Of a DNA stretch of 56,092 nucleotides, positions 45,483-54,997 are shown piece after piece. How positions within the stretch are numbered: the first letter of the stretch is position 1; every line of letters begins with the position of its first letter. Below the pieces are notes generated by a model, which did not search any database, was not told where the DNA came from, and was given only the letters and a program-made list of their open reading frames with translations. The position numbers and the translations under genes are program-made. Origin of the DNA: CAZGDB01 sp964524705 (GTDB lineage: Bacteria > Pseudomonadota > Gammaproteobacteria > Berkiellales > Berkiellaceae); NCBI GenBank assembly GCA_964524705.1, contig CAZGDB010000008.1, positions 1 to 56,092 of the forward strand. The letters run 5' to 3'.

Positions 45483-46090
45483 AACGACTCCTTAGGAGAT
45501 TGGCCTTTCACCGGAATACGCCGCAGCCGATCTGCTTTTTTCACCTTCACCTGTGCACTCACAGATTGCATCTTTCGATCTGGTTTAGGACCTCTATAAG
45601 TCAAAGCGATTGCGGCAATCATTGCTCCCAACAATAGTAAGCCAGCTACTTCAAAGGGATATAAATATTCTGTAAATAACAATGTGCCTAATGCCTTAGT
45701 AGAAGAATAGCCTGCCGCTGGAATTGCCAAGGGTACAGTAAACAACGCTTTAGAATGCGTCACTGCAAAGGTAATGCATCCAAAAAACAAAGATGCAACC
45801 CCAACTCCTGCACATAAATGTTTAAAAAACACAGGCAGACGTACTTCTTCTTCCACATCCAGCATCATGACGACAAACAAAAATAGAATCATCACTGCAC
45901 CCACGTACACCAAAATCAAGGCTAAAGATAAAAACTCAGCGCCTAATAGCATCCAGGTGCCAGCAGTGGCCAAAAAACTTAAAATCAAAAACAATACGGC
46001 ACGTACTGGATGCGAAGATAAAACAACACCCAATGCAGCCGCGCTTGCTATGCTCGCAAACATTAAAAATAAACCTTGCATCACATCCAT
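45479..46090 (-). CDS. nuoJ: NADH dehydrogenase I subunit J
   Basis: A 203-residue membrane subunit of complex I with five helices. The third helix region GAEFLSLALILVYVGAVMILFLFVVMML (about 50-77) has the Tyr-Val-Gly-Ala bulge typical of NuoJ. The tail after about residue 170 is basic and cytoplasmic. It starts eight bases after nuoI and is coupled to nuoK. Confidence 0.96.
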   Translation of the reverse strand: MDVMQGLFLMFASIASAAALGVVLSSHPVRAVLFLILSFLATAGTWMLLGAEFLSLALILVYVGAVMILFLFVVMMLDVEEEVRLPVFFKHLCAGVGVASLFFGCITFAVTHSKALFTVPLAIPAAGYSSTKALGTLLFTEYLYPFEVAGLLLLGAMIAAIALTYRGPKPDRKMQSVSAQVKVKKADRLRRIPVKGQSPKESL

Positions 46091-46098
46091 CTTAGCTC

Positions 46099-46590
46099 CT
46101 AGCGGTATGGCGCATCTTGTGCTTTTTGCGCGGCAATCTCAGATTCATATTTATCCCCTATGGCCAACAAGAGGTTTTTATCCAAAATATTTTGCCCACG
46201 TTCTAAAATAGAAAAATGTGATTCATTTGTTTCCACAATAGAGTCGACCGGGCAGGCTTCTTCACAGAACCCACAATAAATACATTTAAATAAATCTATA
46301 TCATAACGTGTGGTACGCCGTGTCCCATCTTCTCTTTCTTCAGACTCAATAGTAATTGCTAATGCAGGGCAGACAGCCTCACATAATTTGCAAGCAATAC
46401 AGCGTTCTTCTCCATTCGGATAACGACGTAATGCATGTAAGCCTCTAAATCTTGGAGAACGCGGGATAGATTCTTCTGGGTATTGCACGGTAATTTTTCT
46501 TGCCCAAAAATATCTTCCTGTTAGTTTTAAACCTAACAAAAGCTCCCACAGCGTAAAAGTCCGGATATACTCTAAAATTTTATTTTTCAT
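46099..46590 (-). CDS. nuoI: NADH dehydrogenase I subunit I (two 4Fe-4S clusters)
   Basis: A 163-residue peripheral-arm subunit carrying clusters N6a and N6b near the quinone site. The two cluster motifs are CIACKLCEAVCP (about 60-71) and CIYCGFCEEACP (about 99-110). The N-terminal amphipathic helix (TLWELLLGLKLTGRYFW) anchors it to the membrane. The start is the ATG at 46590, overlapping the nuoH stop as ATGA. A frame open to 46662 merely reads back through nuoH. Confidence 0.97.
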   Translation of the reverse strand: MKNKILEYIRTFTLWELLLGLKLTGRYFWARKITVQYPEESIPRSPRFRGLHALRRYPNGEERCIACKLCEAVCPALAITIESEEREDGTRRTTRYDIDLFKCIYCGFCEEACPVDSIVETNESHFSILERGQNILDKNLLLAIGDKYESEIAAQKAQDAPYR

Positions 46591-47594
46591 CCTTGAACCC
46601 CATGTAGAAAAATAGCTTCTAGGACGATAAAGACCACAGTTAAAGGAATAAAGATTTTCCACCCTAACCGCATGACCTGATCATACCGGTAACGTGGGAA
46701 AGTAGCGCGCATCCATAAATATAAAAATAAGAAAAAGGATACTTTGGTTAAGAACCAAAAAATAGCAGGTACTTTTGTAAAATACGGTGCTAAAAAGGTA
46801 CCTTCAAAAGGAGAGAGCCATCCTCCCAAAAAGAGGAGCACCGCAAGGCATGACACTAAAATCATATTCGCATATTCTGCCAAGAAGAACAGTGCAAATC
46901 CCATGCCGGCATATTCCACATGGAAGCCCGCGACAATTTCTGATTCCCCTTCTGCCACATCAAAGGGTGAGCGATTGGTTTCTGCTACTGCGGAGATCCA
47001 ATAGATAATAAATAAAGGGAATAATAACACCCCATACCAATGCCAAATTCCGCCTTGTTGGGAGTTAACAATTTGTGAGAGGTTCATGCTACCCGCGGCC
47101 ATTAAAACCCCAATAAAGGTAAAACCCATAGCAATTTCATACGCAACAACTTGTGCTGCAGAACGAAGTGCTCCTAAAAAGGCATATTTAGAATTAGAGG
47201 CCCAGCCTGCAATAATGATTCCATAGACTCCCAAAGAAGTCATGGCTAATAAAAATAATAATCCCGCATCAATATCTGCAAGGACCCAATGGGGTGCAAA
47301 CGGGATCACCGCCCAGGCGACCATCGCAGGTGCAAAGGCAAACATAGGTGCTACAAAATATAAATAACGATTAGAATAAGTAGGAAAAATAAACTCTTTA
47401 AATAATAATTTTATGGCATCCGCAATAGGTTGTAACAACCCAAAGGGTCCCACACGATTAGGTCCCAAGCGAATTTGCATCAGCCCGATAATTCTACGCT
47501 CTGCATATGTTAAATACGCCACAGCTAATACCAAAGGCAGGACTACCACAAGGATTTTTAAAACGTTCCAGATCAGCGTATAAGCAATATCCAT
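46587..47594 (-). CDS. nuoH: NADH dehydrogenase I subunit H
   Basis: The 335-residue membrane subunit that forms the quinone cavity with NuoB and NuoD. Diagnostic stretches are AERRIIGLMQIRLGPNRVGPFGLLQPIADAIKLLFKE (about 31-67), ALRSAAQVVAYEIAMG (about 142-157) and AETNRSPFDVAEGESEIVAGFHVEYAG (about 206-232), the last with the conserved acidic loop. About eight helices are present. It is coupled to nuoI by a 4-base overlap. Confidence 0.98.
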   Translation of the reverse strand: MDIAYTLIWNVLKILVVVLPLVLAVAYLTYAERRIIGLMQIRLGPNRVGPFGLLQPIADAIKLLFKEFIFPTYSNRYLYFVAPMFAFAPAMVAWAVIPFAPHWVLADIDAGLLFLLAMTSLGVYGIIIAGWASNSKYAFLGALRSAAQVVAYEIAMGFTFIGVLMAAGSMNLSQIVNSQQGGIWHWYGVLLFPLFIIYWISAVAETNRSPFDVAEGESEIVAGFHVEYAGMGFALFFLAEYANMILVSCLAVLLFLGGWLSPFEGTFLAPYFTKVPAIFWFLTKVSFFLFLYLWMRATFPRYRYDQVMRLGWKIFIPLTVVFIVLEAIFLHGVQG

Positions 47595-47602
47595 ATTAGC
47601 TC

Positions 47603-49969
47603 CTAAGCTAAATCAACTGTGCCAAAAGGCACAGACAAGTTTAAAGCTGCAGAACGACCAGAAGCAATCCAAACCGTATTCATCGGCACTATTGGATTAA
47701 GGACCAAGGGTAACATACAACTTTTGCCTACCTGTTGGACTTTCAGTTCTCGCTTACATTCTAAATGTAATTTTTGGGCCAAGGCAGGATGCACATGTAT
47801 TGCATCAGCCGCCAAGGCGGTTTCGGTTTGCTGTAAAGCATCCGAACGTCGCACCAGTGCATCCGTACTAAAAGGTGCTGTTGTGGTAAAACGCACAATC
47901 CCTTCAGGTACTGCAGTCCACTGCGTTGGTGTCCAACGCACAATCGCACAACTATGTTGTAATTGTGGGAAGGTGGAAACCTCTAGTTGAACTTCAGACA
48001 AAGTGTCATAATAAAAATCATTACATTCTAATATTGTCCCAAGCATACGTAGGACTTTCCAGCCTTCGCGTGCTTCTTCAAAAGGTTTGATCACCGCTTC
48101 TTGTCGTTGTGTACGCCCTTCTAAATTGATATAGCTACCTGAATTTTCATAAGGGGTAGCAATCGGTAATAAAATATCTGCAATCTCTTCTAATTCTGGT
48201 GTCACAAAGCTCGTACACGCAATCACGCACTCTGCTTGTCCCAAAACGCTCATTGCTGCCGCACCTAAATGTGTGTCCCATTGTGGTTCTACCTGAAACA
48301 GAATATAGGCTGCTAACGCCGTTTCTAGCATTTGATGTGCAGATTTTCCAACTTGTTCTGTAGGTTGTCCAAACGGCAATTGTGCTGGTGTACAGCCGAC
48401 CCATTGTAACCCTACAGCATTAGGGCCTTCTGAGAGGTAACCCAAGCTAAATCCAAGTGTTTCTGCCAAAACACGAGCTAAAAACCGTAATTCACTACTA
48501 GCTGGATGCGCTAAGGCAATAGGCCCTAACCAAATTGCGCCTGTTCCTTGGGCTTTCAGTGTATCAATCCAAGCGGCAGCCTTTTCTGAAATAGGCACTT
48601 CACGCAATAAATTTTCAAGCTGCGCATGCAAGCTACTATTTTTAATCTCTGGCAATAATACTTTTACCAAAGCTTGTAAGGGACCTAATAAATCAGCCTT
48701 CTCAGGCACCCATTGTTCTTTAATAGGGATATGGAAGGTAAAGTCTGCTGGGTTAATTCCAAAAACAACCGCACCATTTTTAACTGCTTTACGTAAACGG
48801 TGTGCTAAGAGAGGATGTTCTTGACGTACATCAGAGCCAATCACCACAACACTTTTAAGATGCTCTGTTTCTACTAAAGTATGCCCTAGCGTCCATAAGG
48901 CCTCAGTTGCGCTATCATCTCGGGTGTCCATTTGTTTTAAACGAAAATCAATATTACCGCTGCCTAGAGAACGCATCAATTTTTGTAATAAAAAGCCTTC
49001 TTCTAATGTGGCTTGTGGTGAAATTAAAGCCCCAACAGCCTCAGCACCTTGGGTTTCTATGATATTTGCAAAACGACTTTGGCAATACTCAAAGGCTTCA
49101 TTCCAATCCATCTCTTGCCAAACACCATTTTGTTTAATGCGTGGTCTGCCTAAACGTTCCGCATGTTGATTCCCTAAATACCCATATCGATCTCTATCAG
49201 AAATCCAATTTTCGTTCACACTTTCTTCTACTTTAGGGACAACGCGCCATACTTTATTATCATGCGTGTGTGCATAAAGTGCAGAACCTACACCATCATG
49301 AGGCGCAATCATCGAGGCTTGTGTTAATTCCCAGCTACGAATTTTAAAACGAAAAGGTTTAGAAGTAAGCGCACCCACAGGACATAAATCAATAATATTG
49401 CCTGATAGCTCAGATTGTAAACTTTGTTCTATGGCTGTTCCAATTTGCATATGCTCCCCACGACAGGTCGCACCTAATTCTCTTAATCCTGCAATTTCTG
49501 AACCAAAACGAACACAGCGGGTACAATGAATACAGCGCGTCATTTCCGTAGCAATCAAAGGGCCTAGGTTTTGATCTTGCACAGCCCTTTTACCTTCACT
49601 AAAACGGGATACCCCTTTACCGTAGCCTAAACTTAAATCTTGTAGTTCACATTCTCCTGCTTGATCACACACCGGACAATCCAGAGGATGGTTCATCAAC
49701 AAGAATTCCATCACCCCTTTTTGGGCTTGGGTTGCTAAGGCTGAGCGCGTATGTACCACCATGCCATCGGTCACAGGCGTTGCACAAGCGGGTAAAGGTT
49801 TATTAGACTTTTGCACTTCTACTAAACACATACGGCAATTCGCAGCTATAGAAAGTTTATTGTGATAACAAAAACGTGGAATATAAATATTTGCAGCATC
49901 AGCAGCTTCTATAATCATTGAGCCGGGCGCCACTTCCAAGGTCTGACCATCTAATACCAAGGTAACCAT
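47603..49969 (-). CDS. nuoG: NADH dehydrogenase I subunit G
   Basis: The 788-residue large peripheral subunit, a molybdopterin-oxidoreductase relative. The N-terminal ferredoxin-like domain has RFCYHNKLSIAANCRMCLVE (about 33-52) for the 2Fe-2S cluster N1b. CPVCDQAGECELQ (about 98-110) and CIHCTRCVRF (about 146-155) ligate further clusters. CPVGALTSKPFRF precedes the large C-terminal domain, which has lost catalytic molybdopterin use in this family. It is bounded by 3- and 8-base spacers. Confidence 0.96.
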   Translation of the reverse strand: MVTLVLDGQTLEVAPGSMIIEAADAANIYIPRFCYHNKLSIAANCRMCLVEVQKSNKPLPACATPVTDGMVVHTRSALATQAQKGVMEFLLMNHPLDCPVCDQAGECELQDLSLGYGKGVSRFSEGKRAVQDQNLGPLIATEMTRCIHCTRCVRFGSEIAGLRELGATCRGEHMQIGTAIEQSLQSELSGNIIDLCPVGALTSKPFRFKIRSWELTQASMIAPHDGVGSALYAHTHDNKVWRVVPKVEESVNENWISDRDRYGYLGNQHAERLGRPRIKQNGVWQEMDWNEAFEYCQSRFANIIETQGAEAVGALISPQATLEEGFLLQKLMRSLGSGNIDFRLKQMDTRDDSATEALWTLGHTLVETEHLKSVVVIGSDVRQEHPLLAHRLRKAVKNGAVVFGINPADFTFHIPIKEQWVPEKADLLGPLQALVKVLLPEIKNSSLHAQLENLLREVPISEKAAAWIDTLKAQGTGAIWLGPIALAHPASSELRFLARVLAETLGFSLGYLSEGPNAVGLQWVGCTPAQLPFGQPTEQVGKSAHQMLETALAAYILFQVEPQWDTHLGAAAMSVLGQAECVIACTSFVTPELEEIADILLPIATPYENSGSYINLEGRTQRQEAVIKPFEEAREGWKVLRMLGTILECNDFYYDTLSEVQLEVSTFPQLQHSCAIVRWTPTQWTAVPEGIVRFTTTAPFSTDALVRRSDALQQTETALAADAIHVHPALAQKLHLECKRELKVQQVGKSCMLPLVLNPIVPMNTVWIASGRSAALNLSVPFGTVDLA

Positions 49970-49972
49970 ACT

Positions 49973-51232
49973 TTAAGATCCTTGTTTCACAATATAGGCT
50001 TCAAATTCCGATCTAAAATGTTTTAAAAAACTTTGTACTGGCATTGCAGCAGCATCACCGAGCGCACAAATGGTACGTCCCATAATATGGCCTGCAACTT
50101 CCTCCAACAACTGTAAATCTTCTGGCGCTCCCTGCCCTTCCACCAAACGATTCAAAACGCGATATAACCACCCTGTTCCTTCTCGACAAGGCGTACACTG
50201 GCCACAGGATTCTTCATAATAAAAATAAGAAATACGACGCAAGACTTGAACCATACAGGTCCCTTCTTCCATCACAATGACAGAACCTGCGCCTAACATC
50301 GAACCTGCTTTACTAATGGAATCATAATCCATATCCAACGTTTGCATAATCGCAGCGGGTAATATAGGGACTGATGAGCCCCCAGGGATCACTGCTTTGA
50401 GTGGTTTGCTGCTCCGCATACCACCAGCTAAGGCTAGCAAATCTTTAAACGGAGTCCCCAAAGGTACTTCATAATTCCCCGGTTTAGCAACATGCCCTGA
50501 GACACTGAATATCTTTGTGCCCCCATTATTAGGTTTACCTAATTTTAAGAACCATTCTGCCCCATTTTGCAAAATCACAGGGATGGAGGCTAAGCTTTCT
50601 GTATTATTAATATTGGTAGGCCGCCCATAGACGCCAAAATTTGCAGGGAACGGTGGTTTAAAACGTGGCATGCCTTTTTTACCTTCAATGGATTCCATTA
50701 AAGCGGTTTCTTCTCCACAAATATACGCACCAGCCCCTAATAAATTGTGTAGCTCAAAATCAACACCTGAGCCTAAAATATTTTTACCAATTAGTCCTAG
50801 CTGTTTTGCTTCTGCTAATGCATGTTCCATACGTTCAAAGGGTTCTAAGTACTCCCCTCTCATATATTGATAGCCAACCGTTGCGCCAATCACATATGCT
50901 GCTATGGCCATCCCTTCTATGACTTGATGGGGGTTGTAACGCATAATATCACGATCTTTAAAGGTACCCGGTTCACTTTCGTCTGAATTACAAACTAAAT
51001 ACTTTTGTCCTGCTGCATTACGCGGCATAAAGCTCAGCTTTAACCCCGTAGGAAACCCTGCGCCCCCTCTACCGCGTAATCCTGATAATTTTAAAGCTTC
51101 AATAATCTCTGCAACAGGCATTTGCGTTTCAAGAATTTTTCTCCAAACACTATACCCCCCCAAAGACAAATACGTCTCCAAGGACCAAGGTTTTTCAAAA
51201 GCCAAAGTACGTAAGCATACGGTATTTAACAT
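49973..51232 (-). CDS. nuoF: NADH dehydrogenase I subunit F (NADH and FMN binding)
   Basis: The 419-residue subunit that oxidises NADH, holding FMN and cluster N3. GLRGRGGAGFPTGLKLSF (about 50-67) binds the dinucleotide. SDESEPGTFKDRDIMRYNPHQVIEG (about 83-107) and GAGAYICGEETALMESIEGKKGMPR (about 166-190) contact FMN. ESCGQCTPCREGTGW (about 343-357) plus a later Cys ligates the 4Fe-4S cluster. It lies three bases after nuoE. Confidence 0.98.
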   Translation of the reverse strand: MLNTVCLRTLAFEKPWSLETYLSLGGYSVWRKILETQMPVAEIIEALKLSGLRGRGGAGFPTGLKLSFMPRNAAGQKYLVCNSDESEPGTFKDRDIMRYNPHQVIEGMAIAAYVIGATVGYQYMRGEYLEPFERMEHALAEAKQLGLIGKNILGSGVDFELHNLLGAGAYICGEETALMESIEGKKGMPRFKPPFPANFGVYGRPTNINNTESLASIPVILQNGAEWFLKLGKPNNGGTKIFSVSGHVAKPGNYEVPLGTPFKDLLALAGGMRSSKPLKAVIPGGSSVPILPAAIMQTLDMDYDSISKAGSMLGAGSVIVMEEGTCMVQVLRRISYFYYEESCGQCTPCREGTGWLYRVLNRLVEGQGAPEDLQLLEEVAGHIMGRTICALGDAAAMPVQSFLKHFRSEFEAYIVKQGS

Positions 51233-51235
51233 GCG

Positions 51236-51733
51236 TTAATCCAAAGCGTCTAAAATCGCATCTATTTTTGCAGGCGTCAGATTTTCATAATAGGTATCTT
51301 CTACCATCATCATCGGCGCACCCCCACAAGCCCCTAAACACTCACTTTCAATCAAAGTAAACTTTCCATCTTCGGTTGTTTCTTTAAACCCAATTTTTAA
51401 TTTTTCTTTTAAGTATGCTGCAATATCCTTAGAACCACATAAAAAACACGAAACATTGGTACATAACAAAATTTTATGACGACCTACTGGATTCAAATGA
51501 TACAGCGTATAAAAAGTTGCCACTTCATAAACTGCAATTACCGGGATTTCTAAATATGCAGCAATCGCATCTAAATGCGCATTACTCAACCAGCCTTTAT
51601 TTTCTTTTTGTACAATACGTAAAGCCGCTAATAACGCAGATTGCTTTTTATCTTCTGGAAATTTTAATAACCAGTGATCTATCTGGGCTTGTGCGGCCTT
51701 TGAAATCGACACTGTTGCTGTAGATTCCGTCAT
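51236..51733 (-). CDS. nuoE: NADH dehydrogenase I subunit E (2Fe-2S)
   Basis: A 165-residue thioredoxin-fold subunit carrying cluster N1a. The ligand pairs are CTNVSCFLCG (about 91-100) and ECLGACGGAPMMMV (about 130-143). The N-terminal helical bundle (ALLAALRIVQKENKGWLSNAHLDAIAAYL) is normal. It partners NuoF at the NADH end of complex I. Its ATG overlaps the nuoD stop by four bases. Confidence 0.97.
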   Translation of the reverse strand: MTESTATVSISKAAQAQIDHWLLKFPEDKKQSALLAALRIVQKENKGWLSNAHLDAIAAYLEIPVIAVYEVATFYTLYHLNPVGRHKILLCTNVSCFLCGSKDIAAYLKEKLKIGFKETTEDGKFTLIESECLGACGGAPMMMVEDTYYENLTPAKIDAILDALD

Positions 51734-52983
51734 CGATCAATCTCCCCGAACACAATATCTTGGGTTCCTATAATCGCCACAACATCCGCGAGCATATGCC
51801 CTTTGGCCATTTCTTCTAAAGATTGCAAATGCGCAAAACCTGGCGCACGGATTTTTACACGATAGGGTTTATTCGCGCCATCAGACACTAAATAAATCCC
51901 AAACTCTCCCTTAGGGTGTTCTACCGCAGCATAAGCCTCCCCTTCTGGGACACTATAGCCTTCTGAGAACAATTTAAAATGGTGAATCATGGCTTCCATA
52001 TCTTGCTTCATTTCACTGCGTTTTGGAGGCACCACTTTAGGGTCTGCAGCCATCACTGGTCCTGGATTAGCCCGCAACCATTGAATACACTGTCGAATCA
52101 AACGATTAGATTGTCGCATTTCTTCTACGCGCACCACATAGCGATCATAACAATCCCCATTAGTGCCTACCGCAACATCAAAATCTAATTCTGGATAGAC
52201 AGAATAAGGTAAATCTTTACGCAGATCCCAGGCCACACCTGAGGCACGCAACATGGGGCCTGTAAACCCTAACTGTAGGGCACGTTCAGCAGAGACCACC
52301 CCAATATCTACGGTACGTTGTTTCCAAATACGGTTGTCCGTTAAGAGACTTTCATATTCATCCACACAGTTTGGAAACCTATCCGTAAAAGCTTCAATAA
52401 AATCTAATAAAGAGCCATGTCTATTTTCATTCAAGCGTTCTAGATCTTTAGCATTACGAACATTAGAGGCTTTAAACTGTGGCATTTCATTCGGCAGATC
52501 TCGATAAACCCCACCAGGCCTATAATAGGTGGCATGCATACGGGCACCAGACACAGCTTCATAGCAATCAAAGAGGTCTTCTCTTTCTCTAAAAGCATAT
52601 AAAAAAACGGTCATGGCGCCCACATCCAAAGCATGTGCCCCTAACCATAATAAATGATTTAAGATACGGGTAATTTCATCAAACATCACACGTATATATT
52701 GTGCGCGTCTGGGAACCTGAATGCCTAATAATTTTTCTATTGCAAGGACATAAGCGTGTTCATTGCACATCATAGACACGTAATCTAAACGATCCATATA
52801 CCCAATACTTTGGTTATAGGGTTTAGTTTCTGCCAACTTTTCTGTGGCACGGTGCAATAACCCAATATGCGGATCTGCTCTTTCCACCACTTCCCCATCC
52901 ATTTCCAGCACTAAGCGTAAAACACCATGTGCTGCGGGGTGTTGAGGGCCAAAGTTAACGGTATAATTGCGTATTTCAGACAC
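51730..52983 (-). CDS. nuoD: NADH dehydrogenase I subunit D
   Basis: The quinone-site subunit, related to the large subunit of NiFe hydrogenases. Signatures are NFGPQHPAAHGVLRLVLEMDGE, RADPHIGLLHRATEKLAE and GARMHATYYRPGGVY, and the C-terminal DIVFGEIDR. I place the start at a GTG (52983), giving 417 residues, the usual length. An AAGGAG lies seven bases before it, and it overlaps the nuoC stop by eight bases. The longer frame from 53004 (MMPRRLQ) would use this ribosome site as coding sequence. The gene is separate from nuoC, unlike the fused nuoCD of E. coli. Confidence 0.96.
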   Translation of the reverse strand: MSEIRNYTVNFGPQHPAAHGVLRLVLEMDGEVVERADPHIGLLHRATEKLAETKPYNQSIGYMDRLDYVSMMCNEHAYVLAIEKLLGIQVPRRAQYIRVMFDEITRILNHLLWLGAHALDVGAMTVFLYAFREREDLFDCYEAVSGARMHATYYRPGGVYRDLPNEMPQFKASNVRNAKDLERLNENRHGSLLDFIEAFTDRFPNCVDEYESLLTDNRIWKQRTVDIGVVSAERALQLGFTGPMLRASGVAWDLRKDLPYSVYPELDFDVAVGTNGDCYDRYVVRVEEMRQSNRLIRQCIQWLRANPGPVMAADPKVVPPKRSEMKQDMEAMIHHFKLFSEGYSVPEGEAYAAVEHPKGEFGIYLVSDGANKPYRVKIRAPGFAHLQSLEEMAKGHMLADVVAIIGTQDIVFGEIDR

Positions 52984-53632
52984 CTGAAGTCTCCTTGGCA
53001 TCATTGGCTTTGCGTATTACTTTAGGGACTAAAACACGAGAAGGAATATCTACAGGCTCATAAATAACACGACCTTGTTTAGCGTCATAACGTACCCCTA
53101 CTTTCCCTTCAACTGGAAAATCCTTTCTAAAAGGGTGTCCCACAAAACCATAGTCCGTCAATATCCGTCGTAAATCCGGATGATCGCTAAATAAAATCCC
53201 AAACAAGTCATAGGCTTCACGTTCATACCAATTCGCACAATTCCAAACATCTACTACGGAATCTAACAAGAGCGTCTGAAGATCTGGATACGTTCTGACA
53301 CGTAAGCGCATTTTATGTTTTAGAGATAATAAATGTAACACCACTGCAAACCGTGGTTTTTGAGTATTCATCGTAGTGTCATGGGCGCCACGACTAAAAC
53401 CTTGTGCAGTAGCTGCTTGTGTGGTCCATTCTGCCGAACCATAATGCAAATAATCTATGCCACATAAATCTATCAATTGCGCAAATGCAAACTGTTCTGC
53501 TGTTTTTAAAACACTACACACAGAACGATAATTTTTAGGCCCTACTTCTATCGTTACTTCGCCAATATTACTTTCACTCACACTCAGTAATAATCCAGCA
53601 AAACGTTCTTCAAGTGCTGCAACTAAACTCAT
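52976..53632 (-). CDS. nuoC: NADH dehydrogenase I subunit C
   Basis: A 218-residue peripheral-arm subunit. The family signature WYEREAYDLFGILFSDHPDLRRILTDYGFVGHPFRKDFPVEG spans about residues 136-177. An insert (WTTQAATAQGFSRGAHDTTMNTQK, about 69-92) is longer than in many homologues and polar. The C-terminal tail (IPSRVLVPKVIRKANDAKET) is short. It is coupled to nuoB through a 4-base overlap and to nuoD through an 8-base overlap. Confidence 0.96.
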   Translation of the reverse strand: MSLVAALEERFAGLLLSVSESNIGEVTIEVGPKNYRSVCSVLKTAEQFAFAQLIDLCGIDYLHYGSAEWTTQAATAQGFSRGAHDTTMNTQKPRFAVVLHLLSLKHKMRLRVRTYPDLQTLLLDSVVDVWNCANWYEREAYDLFGILFSDHPDLRRILTDYGFVGHPFRKDFPVEGKVGVRYDAKQGRVIYEPVDIPSRVLVPKVIRKANDAKETSGV

Positions 53633-54117
53633 GCGGTTTCACCTCTTGCAATCGTATTCGTCATTCGAATTTTTCGATGCAACTGTAAAATCGCATAAAT
53701 TAAAGCTTCTGGCGTCGGAGGACAACCCGGCACATAAACATCAACAGGAACAATTCTATCGCACCCACGCACCACTGCATAAGAGTGGTGATAATACCCA
53801 CCGCCATTGGCGCAAGATCCCATAGAAATCACCCATTTTGGATCTGGCATCTGGTCGTAGACTTTACGCAATGGGCCTGCCATTTTATTACATAAAGTGC
53901 CCGCCACAATCATCACATCACTTTGACGTGGACTAGGTCTGAACAACATCCCAAAACGATCTAAATCGTAACGCGCAGCACCTGCATGCATCATTTCTAC
54001 AGCACAACACGCTAAACCAAAACTCACAGGCCATAAAGAACCCGTACGTGCCCAATTAATTAAGTCGTCCAGCTTTGTTGTTACAAAACCTTCCTGCAGG
54101 ACACCTTCTATTCCCAT
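53629..54117 (-). CDS. nuoB: NADH dehydrogenase I subunit B (cluster N2)
   Basis: A 162-residue subunit that holds the terminal 4Fe-4S cluster N2, which reduces quinone. Ligands are the tandem Cys in FGLACCAVEMM (about 33-43), Cys in ISMGSCANGGGYYHHSYAVVRGCDRIVPVD (about 95-124) and the Cys of VPGCPPTPEALIYA (about 128-141). All four family Cys residues are present. It overlaps nuoA by ten bases. Confidence 0.98.
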   Translation of the reverse strand: MGIEGVLQEGFVTTKLDDLINWARTGSLWPVSFGLACCAVEMMHAGAARYDLDRFGMLFRPSPRQSDVMIVAGTLCNKMAGPLRKVYDQMPDPKWVISMGSCANGGGYYHHSYAVVRGCDRIVPVDVYVPGCPPTPEALIYAILQLHRKIRMTNTIARGETA

Positions 54118-54464
54118 TCTAATGCCCCTTTACGCCATTCATATGCAAACCCTAGCAAGAGTAATCCTAAAAAAGCCAGCATTGCCCAAAAAGCAGCATC
54201 ACCTAGTTCTCTAAATACTACTGCCCATGGAAGCAAAAATGCTACTTCTAAATCAAATAATATAAATAGGATGGCTACTAAATAAAAACGTACATCAAAC
54301 TTTAGACGTGCCCCTTCAAAGGGTGCAAAACCGCACTCATATTGACTATATTTTTCAGCATTGGGACGGTGGGGGGCCAACAAGGTACCCATCAATAACG
54401 GCACAAACCCAAAAAGTAGGGCCAACACCATAAAAATAATAATGGGCAAATAATTAGATAGCAT
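54108..54464 (-). CDS. nuoA: NADH dehydrogenase I subunit A
   Basis: A 118-residue membrane subunit with three helices, the first gene of the operon. The conserved loop EKYSQYECGFAPFEGARLKFDVRFYLVAILFILFDLEVAFLLPW spans about residues 36-79 and includes the quinone-site Cys. AGGAG lies six bases before the ATG. The gene follows a predicted promoter and tRNA-Leu. Confidence 0.97.
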   Translation of the reverse strand: MLSNYLPIIIFMVLALLFGFVPLLMGTLLAPHRPNAEKYSQYECGFAPFEGARLKFDVRFYLVAILFILFDLEVAFLLPWAVVFRELGDAAFWAMLAFLGLLLLGFAYEWRKGALEWE

Positions 54465-54494
54465 TTATTCTCCTGACTAAACAGTGCTGCGATC

Positions 54495-54523
54495 CCTATA
54501 GCTTTTGCTACTCTACATCACAA
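54495..54523 (-). promoter_or_regulatory. Predicted promoter of the nuo operon
   Basis: TTGTGA (54523-54518) and TATAGG (54500-54495) lie 17 bases apart on the minus strand, about 30 bases before the nuoA ATG. Both hexamers match consensus at four of six positions. It lies downstream of tRNA-Leu, so nuo can be transcribed independently of glmM-tpiA-secG. Confidence 0.5.
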
Positions 54524-54552
54524 ACCCTTTCTTAGTCACGCGACCTAAAAAA

Positions 54553-54637
54553 TGGTGCCGAAGGCCGGACTCGAACCGGCACAGCTTTCGCCACTACCCC
54601 CTCAAGATAGCGTGTCTACCAATTCCACCACTTCGGC
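54553..54637 (-). tRNA. leuU: tRNA-Leu (GAG anticodon)
   Basis: An 85-base class II tRNA with an encoded CCA end. The acceptor stem GCCGAAG pairs with CTTCGGC. The anticodon stem CTATC/GGTAG holds the loop TTGAGGG, giving anticodon GAG. A long variable arm and an intact T arm (GGTTCGAGTCC) follow. Only eight bases separate it from secG, so it is probably processed from the secG transcript. E. coli leuU also follows secG. It would read CUC/CUU codons. Confidence 0.97.
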
Positions 54638-54645
54638 TAAAAATG

Positions 54646-54990
54646 TTAAGGCTTTGTGCCTGCGTCATTATCTTCTGTTTGCGGCAAACCAGCAACCCCT
54701 CTTTTTTGTGCAGGTTCTACAATTTTTTGCACTAAAGCATCTAAAGTTGCTTCTTTAGCAGGCTTTTGACCTAAGTACGTCAACATAATAGAAGTTGCAA
54801 AGAAGATCAGCGCCATCCATGCAGTCATGCGGGCAAAAAAATTACCTGCGCCTTGGCTACCAAATACCGTTTGAGAAGCACCACCTGAAAAAGTTGCGCC
54901 TGCTTCTGCACCTTTACCACGCTGTATTAAAACTAATCCAATCACGCTAGCAGCGGCAAGAATATGAATAATCATCACAAAAGTAAACAT
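54646..54990 (-). CDS. secG: Protein-export membrane protein SecG
   Basis: A 114-residue subunit of the SecYEG translocon. Two membrane helices (about 2-20 and 52-70) flank the conserved cytoplasmic loop QRGKGAEAGATFSGGASQTVFGSQGAGNFFARMT (about 23-56), the family hallmark. The C-terminal ~40 residues are polar and likely disordered. It lies seven bases after tpiA, in the conserved tpiA-secG-leuU order. Confidence 0.97.
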   Translation of the reverse strand: MFTFVMIIHILAAASVIGLVLIQRGKGAEAGATFSGGASQTVFGSQGAGNFFARMTAWMALIFFATSIMLTYLGQKPAKEATLDALVQKIVEPAQKRGVAGLPQTEDNDAGTKP

Positions 54991-54997
54991 AACTTAT